A stretch of DNA of 64,000 nt. It comes from Verpa conica. Lineage: Eukaryota; Ascomycota; Pezizomycetes; Pezizales; Morchellaceae. Under the pieces are notes generated by a model. That model did not search any database, was not told the origin of the DNA, and was given only the letters and a program-made list of their open reading frames with translations. Of the stretch, positions 54,039-64,000 are shown piece by piece. The DNA is taken from NCBI GenBank assembly GCA_033030425.1, contig JAUFSD010000007.1:186001-250000 (forward strand), written 5' to 3'. The stretch's first letter is position 1. Each line of letters starts with the position of its first letter. The translations under genes and the position numbers were made by a program.

Positions 54039-56294
54039 ATGTCCCATCCTTCAAAACGTACAAAACTCGAAAGAGAACCCTCAGTCGATATTTCCGAACC
54101 CGAGGATGATGAGAACAAGATAATTTCCAGAACCAAGCAGACACTCTCTGCATCCGACGAAGACGTTTTAAAGCGCCGTACAGTCTTTGTCCGATCACTC
54201 CCATACACAACAACCTCCGAATCACTCTCTACAAAGTTCTCGTTCATAGCGCCACTCAAACACGCCACTGTTGTCGCCGACCCACTCACAAAGCGATCCC
54301 GCGGGTTTGGTTTCGTTACATTCACAGACAGCGAGGACGCCCGGCGTGCCGTCAAAGAGCTCAACGGAGCCGACTTCGAGGGTCGTAAACTCAAAGTCGA
54401 AGTCGCCGAGCCCCGCCACCGCGACGAAGCCGGCAAGAAAGCGACACAAGAGAAGAAAGATTCAAAGGCAGAAGACATCAAGAAGAGGGCTCCGAGGCTG
54501 ATTGTTCGGAATCTACCATGGAGTGTCAAGGACTCGGCGCAGCTCGTCAAGATTTTTCAGAGTTATGGAAAAGTGAGGAATGTGATTATTCCGCGAAAGA
54601 GCTCGAGGCCGGGGGCGGAGATGTGTGGGTTTGCGTTTGTTACGATGAAGGGGTATAGGAATGCTGAGAAGGCGATGGAGAAGACGAATGGGATGGAGAT
54701 TGATGGGAGGACTGTCGCTGTGGATTGGGCTGTTGAGAAGGACGAATGGGAGAAGACGAAGAAGTCCGAAGAGGCCTCTGAAGACGAAAAGGAACCCGTC
54801 TCTGTAGACCCTACAAGTGGAGATGAAAACGGCGGTGTCGGGGTACTAGAAGGCGAAGATGCCGAGGATATGGACGACGCATCAGAAGCTTCAGAAGACG
54901 AAGACCCCGATATCGAAATGGCAGATATCTCTGAAGACGAAGACGAAGATGACAAAAAACCAACCCTCAAGCACGACCCCAACGACAACTCCCAAGTCAT
55001 CTTCATCCGCAACCTCCCATTCTCAACCGACGACGAATCTCTCCACGAACACTTCACCACAAACTTCGGCCCCGTACGGTACGCCCGGATCGTCATTGAC
55101 CGCGAGACCGAGCGTCCCCGCGGCACCGGGTTTGTCTGCTTCTACAACCAAGAAGACTTCGACGAATGCATCCGCACCGCACCACAGACCAGCTACGCCA
55201 CGGGCCCAAACAAGCCACACTCCCTCCTACAAACCGAAAGCGACGACCCAACCGGCAAATTCACCATCGACAACCGCATCCTCCAAGTCACCCGCGCCGT
55301 CAACAAGAACGAAGCCTCAAAACTACAAGAAGCCGGCGCCCAAAAGCGCGACAAAGCCGCCGGAGATAAACGTCGACTGTTCCTTCTCCAGGAAGGCACC
55401 ATCCCTGCTTCCTCACCGGCGTTCCAGACACTCAGTAGCACAGAGCGCCAGCTCCGCGAAGCTTCACTTACGCAGCGTAGAGCTCTCTTACAAGCAAACC
55501 CTATGCTCCATCTATCACTCACTCGCCTCTCGGTGCGTAATCTCCCGCGCTCTGTCACGGCTAAAGACCTGAAAGCACTTGCTCGCGAGGCCGCCGTCGG
55601 CTTTGTTAAAGACGTGCAGGAAGGCAAACGCGCACAGCTCTCGAAAGAGGAGATAACCCGTGGTGGGAAAGAGGATAAAGAAGCCGAGCTCCGCCGCAAG
55701 AAGCAAGGTAAGGGTATTGTCCGCCAGGCCAAGATCGTAGAAGAGAAAGCCGGCGGCGGGAGGTCTCGTGGGTATGGGTTCATTGAGTACTCGTCGCATC
55801 GGTGGGCGCTGATGGGGCTGAGGTGGTTGAACGGACATGCGGTCCTGGGGACGGCAGAGGCGACGGAGAAGAAGGTGGGCAAGGGGAAGAAGGTGGATGT
55901 GCCGGTTGAGGATAAGAAGAAGAGACTCATTGTTGAGTTTGCGATTGAGAATGCTCAGGTTGTTGCGAGGCGGAATGACAAAGAGCAGAAAGCACGTGAG
56001 AGGTCGAAGTTGGTTGCCGAGGGTAAGGCGAAGCCACTGGAGAGTACTAAGGAGAAGAAGGCCAAGTTTGCGGCAGAGGCGAAGAAGGTGGAGGCTGCGA
56101 AGAAGTATGCTGGGAAGAGGAAGAGGGACAATGAGAAGAGTGAGGGTGGTAGAGATGGGAAGAAGCCTAGGAAGGATGGTGTAAAGCCGATTGCCAGCAA
56201 GGAGGAGAAGGCGGTGAAGAAGGACGAGAAGCAGGCAAAGGCGGCGAGGATTATTGCGAGGAAAAGACAGATTCGGAGGGCTAAGAGGGGGTAG
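54039..56294 (+). CDS. NOP4: nucleolar RNA-binding protein Nop4 (RBM28 family)
   Basis: A single exon of 751 residues. The ATG at 54039 (MSHPSKRTKLERE) is the first in frame. Nop4 is needed for 27S pre-rRNA processing and 60S assembly in the nucleolus. Four RRM domains occur in the expected order: about 42-120 (TVFVRSLPYTTTSESL, RGFGFVTF), 145-225 (RLIVRNLPWSV, CGFAFVTM), 325-420 (VIFIRNLPFSTDDESL, GTGFVCFY) and 500-635 (LSVRNLPRSVTAKDL, SRGYGFIEYS). An acidic Asp/Glu/Ser linker precedes the third. The long C-terminus is Lys/Arg-rich with nuclear-localisation-like clusters. Length is near yeast Nop4 (685). Confidence 0.94.
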   Translation: MSHPSKRTKLEREPSVDISEPEDDENKIISRTKQTLSASDEDVLKRRTVFVRSLPYTTTSESLSTKFSFIAPLKHATVVADPLTKRSRGFGFVTFTDSEDARRAVKELNGADFEGRKLKVEVAEPRHRDEAGKKATQEKKDSKAEDIKKRAPRLIVRNLPWSVKDSAQLVKIFQSYGKVRNVIIPRKSSRPGAEMCGFAFVTMKGYRNAEKAMEKTNGMEIDGRTVAVDWAVEKDEWEKTKKSEEASEDEKEPVSVDPTSGDENGGVGVLEGEDAEDMDDASEASEDEDPDIEMADISEDEDEDDKKPTLKHDPNDNSQVIFIRNLPFSTDDESLHEHFTTNFGPVRYARIVIDRETERPRGTGFVCFYNQEDFDECIRTAPQTSYATGPNKPHSLLQTESDDPTGKFTIDNRILQVTRAVNKNEASKLQEAGAQKRDKAAGDKRRLFLLQEGTIPASSPAFQTLSSTERQLREASLTQRRALLQANPMLHLSLTRLSVRNLPRSVTAKDLKALAREAAVGFVKDVQEGKRAQLSKEEITRGGKEDKEAELRRKKQGKGIVRQAKIVEEKAGGGRSRGYGFIEYSSHRWALMGLRWLNGHAVLGTAEATEKKVGKGKKVDVPVEDKKKRLIVEFAIENAQVVARRNDKEQKARERSKLVAEGKAKPLESTKEKKAKFAAEAKKVEAAKKYAGKRKRDNEKSEGGRDGKKPRKDGVKPIASKEEKAVKKDEKQAKAARIIARKRQIRRAKRG

Positions 56295-57002
56295 ACTTAA
56301 TGAGTGGTTTTTTGTTTTATAGGGATGTAGATATAAAAGTTTGGTTGTGTTCTGGATATCATAGTACATAATATCTGATAGGCTCGAGTGATCATCTATG
56401 ACTTGAGTACCAACGCATTTTTAACTACAGTGAATTGCATATTTTAGAAAAACAACGCCAAGACAGTACAATTCCAAGACCGTTAGCCTGAAAATGCTCG
56501 CGTGTCTAATTACCTTTCTCAAGAGACAAACAGCCAGCACCATCTGGATAAACTAGATCAATTCCCGAAAGTCTCAGATACCCAACTTGCTCCAATTACA
56601 AACTGGTAGTGACAAACACCCGATGGTAAAGAAACGTCGGAACCACCGGAATATCCCTGTCTGCGACATTCCTGCACCCAATCATAGGGTAGATGTGACA
56701 CCGCTTGAGGTGTACCGGTGGTTTGGTAGAGTAAGATCTCGTCGTGGCCTTTACCCAGTTATCTGTTTTGGAGGTAAGATGTGAGCCAGGGTCTAAGTCA
56801 ACTCTACTTTGCGGCTTCTCCTGCGCCTTAGTGGGCCTATGCCGAGGGAAGTACCGTTCCGGGTGTTTGCTATTGGGACTTATTTTTCTGTTCTGCATAA
56901 TTTCATATGTCCTTCCGATAGTCCCCCAGCGAATAGTAGGCCCCGGATGACATTCTCTCAAGCTGTATAAAAAACTCAAGTTCATTTACTTCAGGTTCTA
57001 CC
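56295..57002. other. intergenic NOP4 to ArsH
   Basis: About 700 bp. It contains CGAGTGA at 56385-56391, shortly after the NOP4 stop, and the ArsH promoter at its right end. Overlapping open frames on both strands at 56590-56985 lack recognisable features. Confidence 0.45.
56966..56974 (+). promoter_or_regulatory. TATA box upstream of ArsH
   Basis: TATAAAAAA ends about 28 bp before the ATG at 57003. The close spacing implies either a very short leader or use of the second ATG at 57075. Confidence 0.5.
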
Positions 57003-58038
57003 ATGTCCCTACGACTTCTGTTACGACCCCGACCATCCAGCTATTTCAATCTCTCTACAAGACGAGTTTACAGAATGACTACCTCAGAGCTGCACATTCC
57101 GGCCTCTACGAACGGAGACACCACTCCTGCGGTCGAACTCTCAGAAGATGAACTACTAGACCAAAAATACCGCCCATTCCTCCTCAAACAAAGCGCCGAG
57201 CCAGACTGGGTCTCCTCTCTAGAACTCGACGCCGTCACCAGCTTCGTCGAAGAACACCGTCAAACACCCGGATACACACCTCTCAAATTCCTCGTCCTCT
57301 ACGGCTCCCTGCGAGAATGGTATCTCCCTTGTCTGCCCTCTTTATAGCTTACTCAAACACACCTACTAACACCTCCCCCCCTCCCCCCCTAGCTCCTACT
57401 CCCGCAAAATGGCATATGAAGCCTCCCGCATACTCCACCGTCTCGGCGCCGACGTCCGTATCTTCGACCCCCGAGGCCTCCCAATCAAAGACGACATTCT
57501 CCACAACCACCCCAAAGTCCAAGAACTACGCACTCTCTCGCAGTGGTCCGACGGCCACCTCTGGTGTTCGCCCGAACAGCACGGAAACCTAACCGCCGTT
57601 TTCAAGAACCAGATCGACTGGATCCCGCTCGCTACTGGTTCTGTGCGACCGACGCAGGGGAGGACGTTAGCGGTTGTCCAGGTGAATGGGGGCTCGCAGT
57701 CGTTCAATACGGTTAATTCGTTGCGCATCCTAGGCCGGTGGATGAGGATGTTTACCATCCCGAATCAGAGCAGCTTGCCGGCGGCGTGGACTCAGTTCAC
57801 GGAGGAAGGGAGACTGATGCCGAGTGGGAATAGGGATAGGTTGGTGGATGTTTGTGAGGAGCTTGTTAGGGTGAGTTTGGTGCTGCGGCCGGGGTTTGAG
57901 ATGTTTGCGGATCGGTTTAGTGAGAGGAAGGAGAAGAGAGTCAAGGCTGATGCAGAGGCTGCGAAGGTTGCAAAGGCTGAAAAGGAGGCTGCTGAGGTGG
58001 AGGCGGCGGAGGAGCTGAAGGATGTGAAGGTGGATTAG
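57003..58038 (+). CDS. arsH: ArsH-type NADPH-dependent FMN reductase
   Basis: Two exons (57003-57319, 57393-58038) encode 320 residues. ArsH proteins are flavodoxin-fold NADPH:FMN oxidoreductases, and some oxidise trivalent organoarsenicals. Conserved blocks are [11 protein letters not shown], then [94 protein letters not shown] and TIPNQSS. The splice creates a Cys codon in LRECSYSRK. The N-terminal 24 residues are Arg/Ser/Leu-rich ([22 protein letters not shown]), like a mitochondrial presequence. Starting at ATG 57075 would remove them. The C-terminus carries a charged Ala/Lys/Glu helix beyond the usual end. No other arsenic-resistance gene lies in the window, so the role here is inferred from family only. 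Confidence 0.93.
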
Positions 58039-60778
58039 AAGAGGTTTTTGGGTGCTTTTGTGGGTTAGTAGAATCTTTTTTTGTATTTATTAGACTGGGC
58101 TTTTATGAATTTTAGTTAGACTCTATTATTATAAGTTATCACTCGTGCGTTTATGATCTTCAGTTCAGGGATCCGTTCATGTACTTGTACATCACAACCA
58201 ATCACTCGGGGATTCTGTCTCTTTGATTGATTAATTGATTGATGAAATAAATGAATTAATAATAAATACATGAATCCCTAAGGCTGATTAGTTGGTTGGT
58301 CATAACTCTATTCCTTATAATTTTTATCTAGATTTATGAGACTCAAACGTCACTATTTTCTTTTGCTTTTAGCTCAACTAGTATGTACCACTATAACGGG
58401 GGAGCATAGCCCATGTGTTTATGATTAATTCATTTAACTCAAACCACTGTAGGTATGAGAGCGGGAATAAGGTGAAGGTATGTATGCTAAGTTTGTGACC
58501 TCTCTAGCTCACCACCTATAACCTTGGAATACCGGCTAGGACCTTAGAGATCACCCGAGCTCCGTTGAGAGCGATAGATTATTTCCCAAGTCAGGCGTAA
58601 GGACTATGTTTAATCAATTACATATAGAGAAGTATTAAATATTATAAAGGTATAGCCAGCTATGAGCTTAGATTCTGTACAACGGTTCTAGAAATGGAGT
58701 CGTAGGCACTCATAAAACCCAAATACATAAGTAATCACCAACTCAGGAGTGATATTTGATATGATAGGGTTGGTGACTGGTGGAACCAATTATTGCAGGG
58801 CGATAACGAAAAAGAAAAGAATGTAGTAAATGCAAACAAATTGAAGGAGAGAGTTCTAGGTGGGGAAAGATGTGATTTATCTAAGAAGGCGAGGTTATTG
58901 TTTGCCTAGATGAGTCCCTAATAGCACCTTGATCCTATAGACTAGGAACAACATCCAAAAGAACTGGTTTATGTTTAGGGTATAACTAGGAGGATAAACA
59001 TGTAAAACCTCGTAGCTCTATCTATGATGGGTATAAACTGGGTAGTTTCGTGCCCAGCTCCTATGGTAACTTGCCTGCCGTAGCCTTCAGTGCTTGCAAT
59101 AGGCGGGGGCGAGAACAGGGTCAGTTAAACATATGTAGGGTTTTGTGTAACATCAACATCTCCCTTAGTAATAAGAAATATTAACGCCAAGATTCCTATT
59201 TGACCTGCGGGGAATACATATAAAAACTCTGCCCCGAACAATGATAAATCTCACAACCCCTCATCCCTCGAACCCCCGGACCACAGTCCTCGCTCGCCAC
59301 TGGCGGGTGGGGATTGCGCTGATGTGCGCTATCCACAATGAGAATCCTAAAGGACGCTAAACTCCACCTCTCCCCCCGAGGCTTAGCTCCCTCGCCCAGA
59401 TCCTTACCCAGGAACACTCAAATCGACATTGGAACCTAAAGAGGGGTTCAAATTGATAGCGAATAGTCTCAAATGACCGTTGAAACGAATAGAAGCCTCG
59501 CAATGTATCTCGCGAATCGAGACACATAGGATTCTTTTCATCCCTTGCCCTGGCTACCGACCAAAGGTTGGCAACTACCAAAAAGAATAGTTAGGGAAGC
59601 TCTACTAAAACACTCACTCTAGGAGAGCTCTCGTATCAAACGAGGCATATGTCCAGAAAACCAATCTTGAGAGACGGCGGATCCGGTAGGTCTATATATT
59701 TAGGAATTTCTTTTGAGTCCCTCTAGAACCTCCTTATTAACATTGGATTGACAGCTGCCCTCTGGATTAAATTCGCGCCAGGAAACAAGAGGAAAAATCA
59801 CCTTTCTAATTTTTCCTTTTTCACCCCCTGGAAAAATCATTTTTAAGTTACACCTTACTAGCCTGGTCAAAAACCTTGTTTGTTTGTTTGTTTGTTGTTT
59901 ATCGACGCCTTTGACGAATGCGACGGGCTAAAGGTCTTTCTTCCATCGTGGACTGTGCCAAGGGAATGTAAGTAGTAGGACTACTGTCTTGGTACTTTTA
60001 GCAGGGAGGTTCTCTTACTAATCGAGTCTCCAACTTAGGACCCGAATAGCGAGTTACTTAACTATACCCTTTAAATCTCATCTACGAATTCCTACGCCCC
60101 CCCCCCCCCGCTTTGTTAGAGGGCATGAAGAGGTGGTCAACCCGCAGTAACATTACCACAGTGTATTTCAGCGGTGAAACTGCTTTTGGATTGCTCGTTC
60201 ATTTCCACATCATAGCTCTGGCTCCATATGTCACACATACACTGGGAGGTAGTTTTCTATTTTTTAAATTATTAATAAGAACATAACCTCCCTCTGTTAG
60301 AGACCCCTAGATCCTACATATGGCGCCTAGGCTTCGGAAACACGATTCGGCTTGCTCACTATATATTATATCTACTCAGGAGAATTCATGTCTCTAGAAA
60401 GAATTAATTTATAATTCTTGAGGACGCGGACTTTGAAGAGAAAAAAAAATGAAAAAAAAAAGTTATTATTTGATAGTTGGGTGGCGTCTAGTTAGACGAT
60501 GTGGAGGGGAGTTAGTTTAGTAAGCTCGGCGAATTTATTAATTGCAGGCTCTGGAAACAGAGGTTTGTTTATCTGCAATCTTTTCCTCCCCCCACAACCC
60601 TAATGTGCAGGCATAGCACCTACATTCACGGGTGGCAAAATGGTCCTCTTTACTTCAGCAGTATAATCGGGAATATTGTTAATATCATTCCTCGTGACGG
60701 TTGAACGCTTTGAGAACCCTAACATGAACTTTTTTATCTACTATAAAATAAGGGTGAATAAGGGTGAGATGAGCAGGG

Positions 60779-60798
60779 TATTTATTATTATTATTATT
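60779..60798 (+). repeat. (TTA)n microsatellite
   Basis: About six to seven uninterrupted TTA units followed by a TA-rich stretch. Confidence 0.85.
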
Positions 60799-60926
60799 GA
60801 TATATAATAATATACTTCTGTATGTATCCCCTTGATATCAATTCAAATTATCTCTACTAGTCCCTCCGTTTCAATCCCCTAGTAAACTATCATCTCTTTG
60901 TTTTCTTCTTTTTTCTGTTCTAAAAT

Positions 60927-61000
60927 TCGGAACGTCATTCTACGGATGCCTGGCGGCAGTTTCTACCTGACCAGACATACCACGACGCAATCCAAGATCA
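60927..61000 (+). repeat. 75-bp direct repeat, copy 1
   Basis: Begins TCGGAACGTCATTCTACGG and ends AATCCAAGATCA. It matches 61402-61476 with a one-base indel and about four to five substitutions, including two C/T differences. It lies just after a T-rich stretch. No tRNA-like head is evident before this copy. Confidence 0.92.
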
Positions 61001-61309
61001 ATTCTTCTCGAGCCCTCTGATGTGTGCTGCATGTCCCCGTTGCAGCCCGCAATTGTTTTACGCTCGAGACATTTTTCTTTTCTTTCTACGTTATTATATA
61101 TTACAGTCAATAGAACCGATATGATATTTCACTCTGTTTATAGCAACTTAGTTTCCTCCATACCTTACATAACTGCTTCTCTAGTACCTCCCCCCCCCTA
61201 ACATCAAAGGCTACCCCGGAGATATTATGTCACTAATTAGTTCTCGTTCTGCCATCCCTGCAATATCCATAACCAACAAGGAGCTAGTGGGCGCTTAAAC
61301 AAGTCTAGC

Positions 61310-61500
61310 AGAAAAGATTCCGTAGTGTAATCGATAACACTTCCCCCCTTCCCCATTTCCAAATTGAAGAGGTCTAGAGTTCAAATCCTGGTCCCTACCT
61401 ATCGGAACGTCATTCTACGGATGCCTGGCGGCTTTTTTCTACCTGACCAGACATACCACGATGTAATCCAAGATCAACCTGAGAATCCCAGGACTTTTCT
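61310..61500 (+). mobile_element. candidate tRNA-derived SINE
   Basis: TAGTGTAATCG at 61323-61333 fits the Pol III A-box consensus TRGYNNARNNG. GTTCAAATC at 61379-61387 fits the B box GWTCRANNC. Spacing is about 45 nt. Copy 2 of the 75-bp repeat follows directly, then TTTT at about 61495-61498, a possible Pol III terminator. The head does not fold into a convincing tRNA cloverleaf, so a SINE or tRNA relic is a hypothesis. Ends are approximate. Confidence 0.4.
61402..61476 (+). repeat. 75-bp direct repeat, copy 2
   Basis: Second copy of the 60927-61000 repeat, about 475 bp away in the same orientation. It has TTTTTTC where copy 1 has AGTTTC, and GATGTAATCC where copy 1 has GACGCAATCC. Confidence 0.92.
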
Positions 61501-61784
61501 AATAAACGTGGTTTGCATTCCAGTTGTGATTCATAATTCGGTTAGGTCTGAGACATCTTTTTAGGATTAATTGAGGTCTACTGTGATAGGTTTGAAGTAT
61601 GTAGCTAGCCGAGTGAAGTCTTTTTTTATCACCAACACTAGAGAGTTTAAAATCTTATCGACTTGAATTATTTGCATGCGGAGAGAACCCCCCCCCCTAA
61701 ACTCAACAGCCTATTTATATACCCACATCACAACCCCTCACTCGCCACAACTCCTTCCCAAAAGCAAACCCAAACCACCAACCC

Positions 61785-64000
61785 CTACTTTTGTGCATCC
61801 GCCCACTCCAGTCTAATCTCTACCGCCCTCCTATGAGCTTCCAACTCCTCCACCTTCGCCAGCTGCATCACGGCCCCACCTACATTCCTCAGTCCCTCCT
61901 CAGTCAACTCACTACTCGTCAAGTGTTTCACGAACGTCGCCAAGTTCACGCCCGAATACTGTCTTGCATATCCATATGTTGCTACTCAAATCAGCCGCGG
62001 TACTATAATCTAGAATAAGAAAGAGAGGGAAAGCCTACGTAAGGAATGATTCACCCCAGCCGAATAATCACCCACCGACTCCGGAGTCCAAGGGCCAATA
62101 AACACACTTCCAGCATGCTGCACTAGATCCACAACTTTTGCTGCGTCCGCAACTTGCAGAATGAGATGCTCCGGGGCATACAAATTACTCAACCTCAACG
62201 CATCCTCCACCGTCTCCGTCTGCAGCGTAACAGAGTGCTCAATGGCACCTCTAACAATATCTACTCTGGGTAGTTGCAGCGCCTGCTTATGTAGTTCGCT
62301 CTCAATCGCCGCGAGTCCATCCTCATTGAGTCCCACAGCGATCAAAACAACCTGAGAATCCACGCCATGTTCCGCCTGTGACAAGAGATCACTCGCCACG
62401 AATGCGGGGTTGGACGTCGCATCTGCAATAACTAGTACTTCTGACGGCCCAGCTGGCATATCGATACTAACACCCGCGGAGGTATCGTTGCTAACAAACA
62501 TTTTCCCGGCGGTGACAAACTGGTTGCCCGGGCCGAGGATCTTGTCTACTTTCGGGACTGTTTCTGTACCGTATGCGAGGGCTGCGACGGCTTGGGCTCC
62601 GCCGGCGAGGACGATGCATGAGGCGCCGACTTTGTGCGCGACGTAGACAATCTCCGGTGTGACGCTGCCGTCTGGGCGGGGAGGTGAGGCGAGAACGATC
62701 TGTTTGCAGCCTGCGACGAGGGCGGGGACGCCGAGCATTAGTGCTGTTGAGGGGAGGACGGCCGTGCCGCCGGGTACGTAGAGGCCGACTTTCTCAATGG
62801 GGCGGACGAAGCGGGAGCAGCGGACCCCGGGCATGGTCTCGACGACTAGGGTGTTGGTTTCTTTTTGGCCGTCGTGGAACTTGCGGATGTTTTCAAAGGA
62901 GAGGTCGATGGCGTCGATGGTCTCTTGTGGGAGTTGCATTAGCTCTGGTGGGAATGGGGCGTTGAGGACTGGGGATTTGAGGGAGGTGGCACGGTCGAAT
63001 TTGGCGGCGTATTCGAGGAGTGCGGCGTCTCCGCGCTCTCGGACGGCGGTGATGATCGGGGTTACGATGGACATGATGTCTGTTGTTTTCTGTGCTGGGC
63101 GGCGTAGGATAGCCTCGAGTTCTGCTGGAGTGGCGGTTTGTGCATTGAAGCGCTGCATCTTGATGGGACGGTTCGGGTCGAGAGGTTCGACGGCCGGCGG
63201 GGCGGGGGGAGCGTTTTCTGTCCATTTTTCTTTGGCATCTCCTTTGCGGCGGGAGACTTTGAGGGATTTTGCATCAAGGTTCTTCTCAATATCAGAGAGA
63301 GATACACCGGCGGCAACGCAGCGTGCGAGAGCGAAATAGATCAAGTCTGCGGCCTCGAATGAGATTTCCTCTTTCGTCTTTGCATCACAGAGCTCCTCGG
63401 CCTCCTCCATAATCTTTGCACGGAGCAACTTCTCATCCGAGAACAACCTCGCAGTGTAGGATCCCTCGGGTGCAGAATTCTTTCTTGACTGTAGCGTCTG
63501 CTGTAGACTTGAGAGTCCCTGGTAAGCACCGAAGCAAGTCGCAGTCTCAAGATGACAAAACCCTATTAGAAAACCAGTCAGTCACAAGATCGCACTCGCA
63601 TAATTTTAAAAAGGTTCATATAACCCACCAGTCCCCTTCTGCCTAACCACGAACCGCAAACAATCCTGATCGCAGTCTGCATCGATCTTGACAAGCTCTT
63701 GCACCGCTCCGCTAGTAGCGCCCTTATACCACAACCCCCTCTTCCGGCTTTGATAGACGCCGCTCCCCGTCCTCAGACTCTCCTTCACACTCTCCTCAGA
63801 GCTGTACACAAGCCCTAGTGCAATACCTCGCTCATCAACCACAAGTGTCGAGATGAGGTTATCAGGTCTGTCAGACACCACACCAGCCATAAAGACCTCC
63901 GCAACCGGCAACAACCCCGGATTCGCCGCCGGGTCTACCGTGAGCAATTCAGAAGCAACAATAGGAACCGCAGCTAGCTTTGCAATTGACGCAACATCAC
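61785..64000 (-). CDS. HIS4: histidine biosynthesis trifunctional protein, 5' part cut by window edge
   Basis: Three minus-strand exons are visible (64000-63629, 63562-62039, 61981-61785). The gene starts beyond the right edge. The product combines phosphoribosyl-AMP cyclohydrolase (KGATSGAVQELVKIDADCDQDCLRF), phosphoribosyl-ATP pyrophosphohydrolase (LRAKIMEEAEELCDA, EAADLIYFALARCVAAGV) and histidinol dehydrogenase (VGLYVPGGTAVLPSTALML, DKILGPGNQFVTAGK, SIDMPAGPSEVLVIAD, YAPEHLIL), for steps 2, 3, 9 and 10 of histidine synthesis. The first join gives KGTGFCHLETATCFGAYQG. The last gives DYSAGVNHSLPTYGYARQYSGVN and ends EWADAQK. Without that intron the frame would stop at 62010 and lose the C-terminus. 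The missing part is the N-terminal region. Confidence 0.96.

Larger units (their letters stand above)
58039..61784. other. 3.7-kb gene-free region with repeats
   Basis: No gene is supported. It contains TCACTCG at 58139-58145, TCACTCGG at 58202-58209, (GTTT)n at about 59876-59895, a C run of about 14 at 60098-60111, (ATT)n at about 60780-60798, two 75-bp direct repeats (listed separately) and CCGAGTGA at 61609-61616. Much of it is TA-rich and looks like decayed repeat DNA. It ends at the HIS4 stop. Confidence 0.5.

Noticed and set aside
54859..55572. 237-codon plus-strand Thr/Pro/Ser-rich frame
   Set aside because: An alternative frame inside NOP4, which has four clear RRM domains in the other frame.
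61321..61400. tRNA gene
   Set aside because: A- and B-box-like motifs are present, but the acceptor, D and T stems do not pair convincingly and no anticodon arm can be placed. It is kept only as a SINE-like head.

Overview
The window is nuclear DNA of a filamentous ascomycete fungus. Most genes carry short introns (about 40-110 nt, GT...AG, several with a CTAAC-like branch site). The conserved genes are those of a free-living eukaryote with ascomycete architecture: HIS4 as one multidomain gene, a fungal lactose/hexose-type sugar porter, ArsH, and pogo/Fot1-like and LINE elements. High intron density and loosely packed, repeat-bearing intergenic DNA would fit an early-diverging Pezizomycotina lineage such as Pezizomycetes or Orbiliomycetes, but this is only inference.

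Layout. 1-10 kb: a membrane-anchored cupredoxin-like surface protein (3021-4118) sits in non-coding DNA, followed by a complete 2.2-kb pogo/Fot1-like transposon with 41-bp TIRs, TA target duplications and one in-frame TGA in its transposase. 10-15 kb: an MFS sugar porter and, on the minus strand, cytochrome c heme lyase. 15.4-21.2 kb: a six-exon gene of about 1,810 residues with several protein-level tandem repeats, three CxxC zinc-like modules and an opioid-growth-factor-receptor-like domain. 23-28 kb: two F-box genes (F-box/Cys-rich/chromo and F-box/ankyrin). 28.6-34.4 kb: RRP17, then four tandem divergent copies of an unrecognised intronless gene family. 34.8-51.5 kb: a dense housekeeping block of PRI2, DPM2, APM1, RPS3, ALG7, IPP1, SNU13, VMA3, RLP24, PAM18 and RCL1. 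51.8-52.9 kb: a 5'-truncated LINE with a 17-bp target duplication, itself interrupted by a solo LTR. 53-58 kb: a small unrecognised gene, NOP4 and ArsH. 58-61.8 kb: gene-free DNA with microsatellites and a SINE-like pair of 75-bp repeats. 61.8-64 kb: the 3' part of HIS4, running off the right edge.

Functional themes. Five genes act in ribosome and RNP biogenesis (RRP17, SNU13, RLP24, RCL1, NOP4) and one is a ribosomal protein (RPS3). Two act in ER dolichol glycosylation (DPM2, ALG7), two in membrane traffic or acidification (APM1, VMA3) and two in mitochondrial biogenesis (CYC3, PAM18). They are not an operon. Neighbours are often divergent, with short shared promoters. The parts most likely to be new biology are the four-gene tandem family, the repeat-rich OGFr-like gene, and a short motif (RTCACTCGG) that recurs in intergenic DNA. 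All splice junctions were inferred by eye from frame, GT/AG consensus and remembered family conservation.
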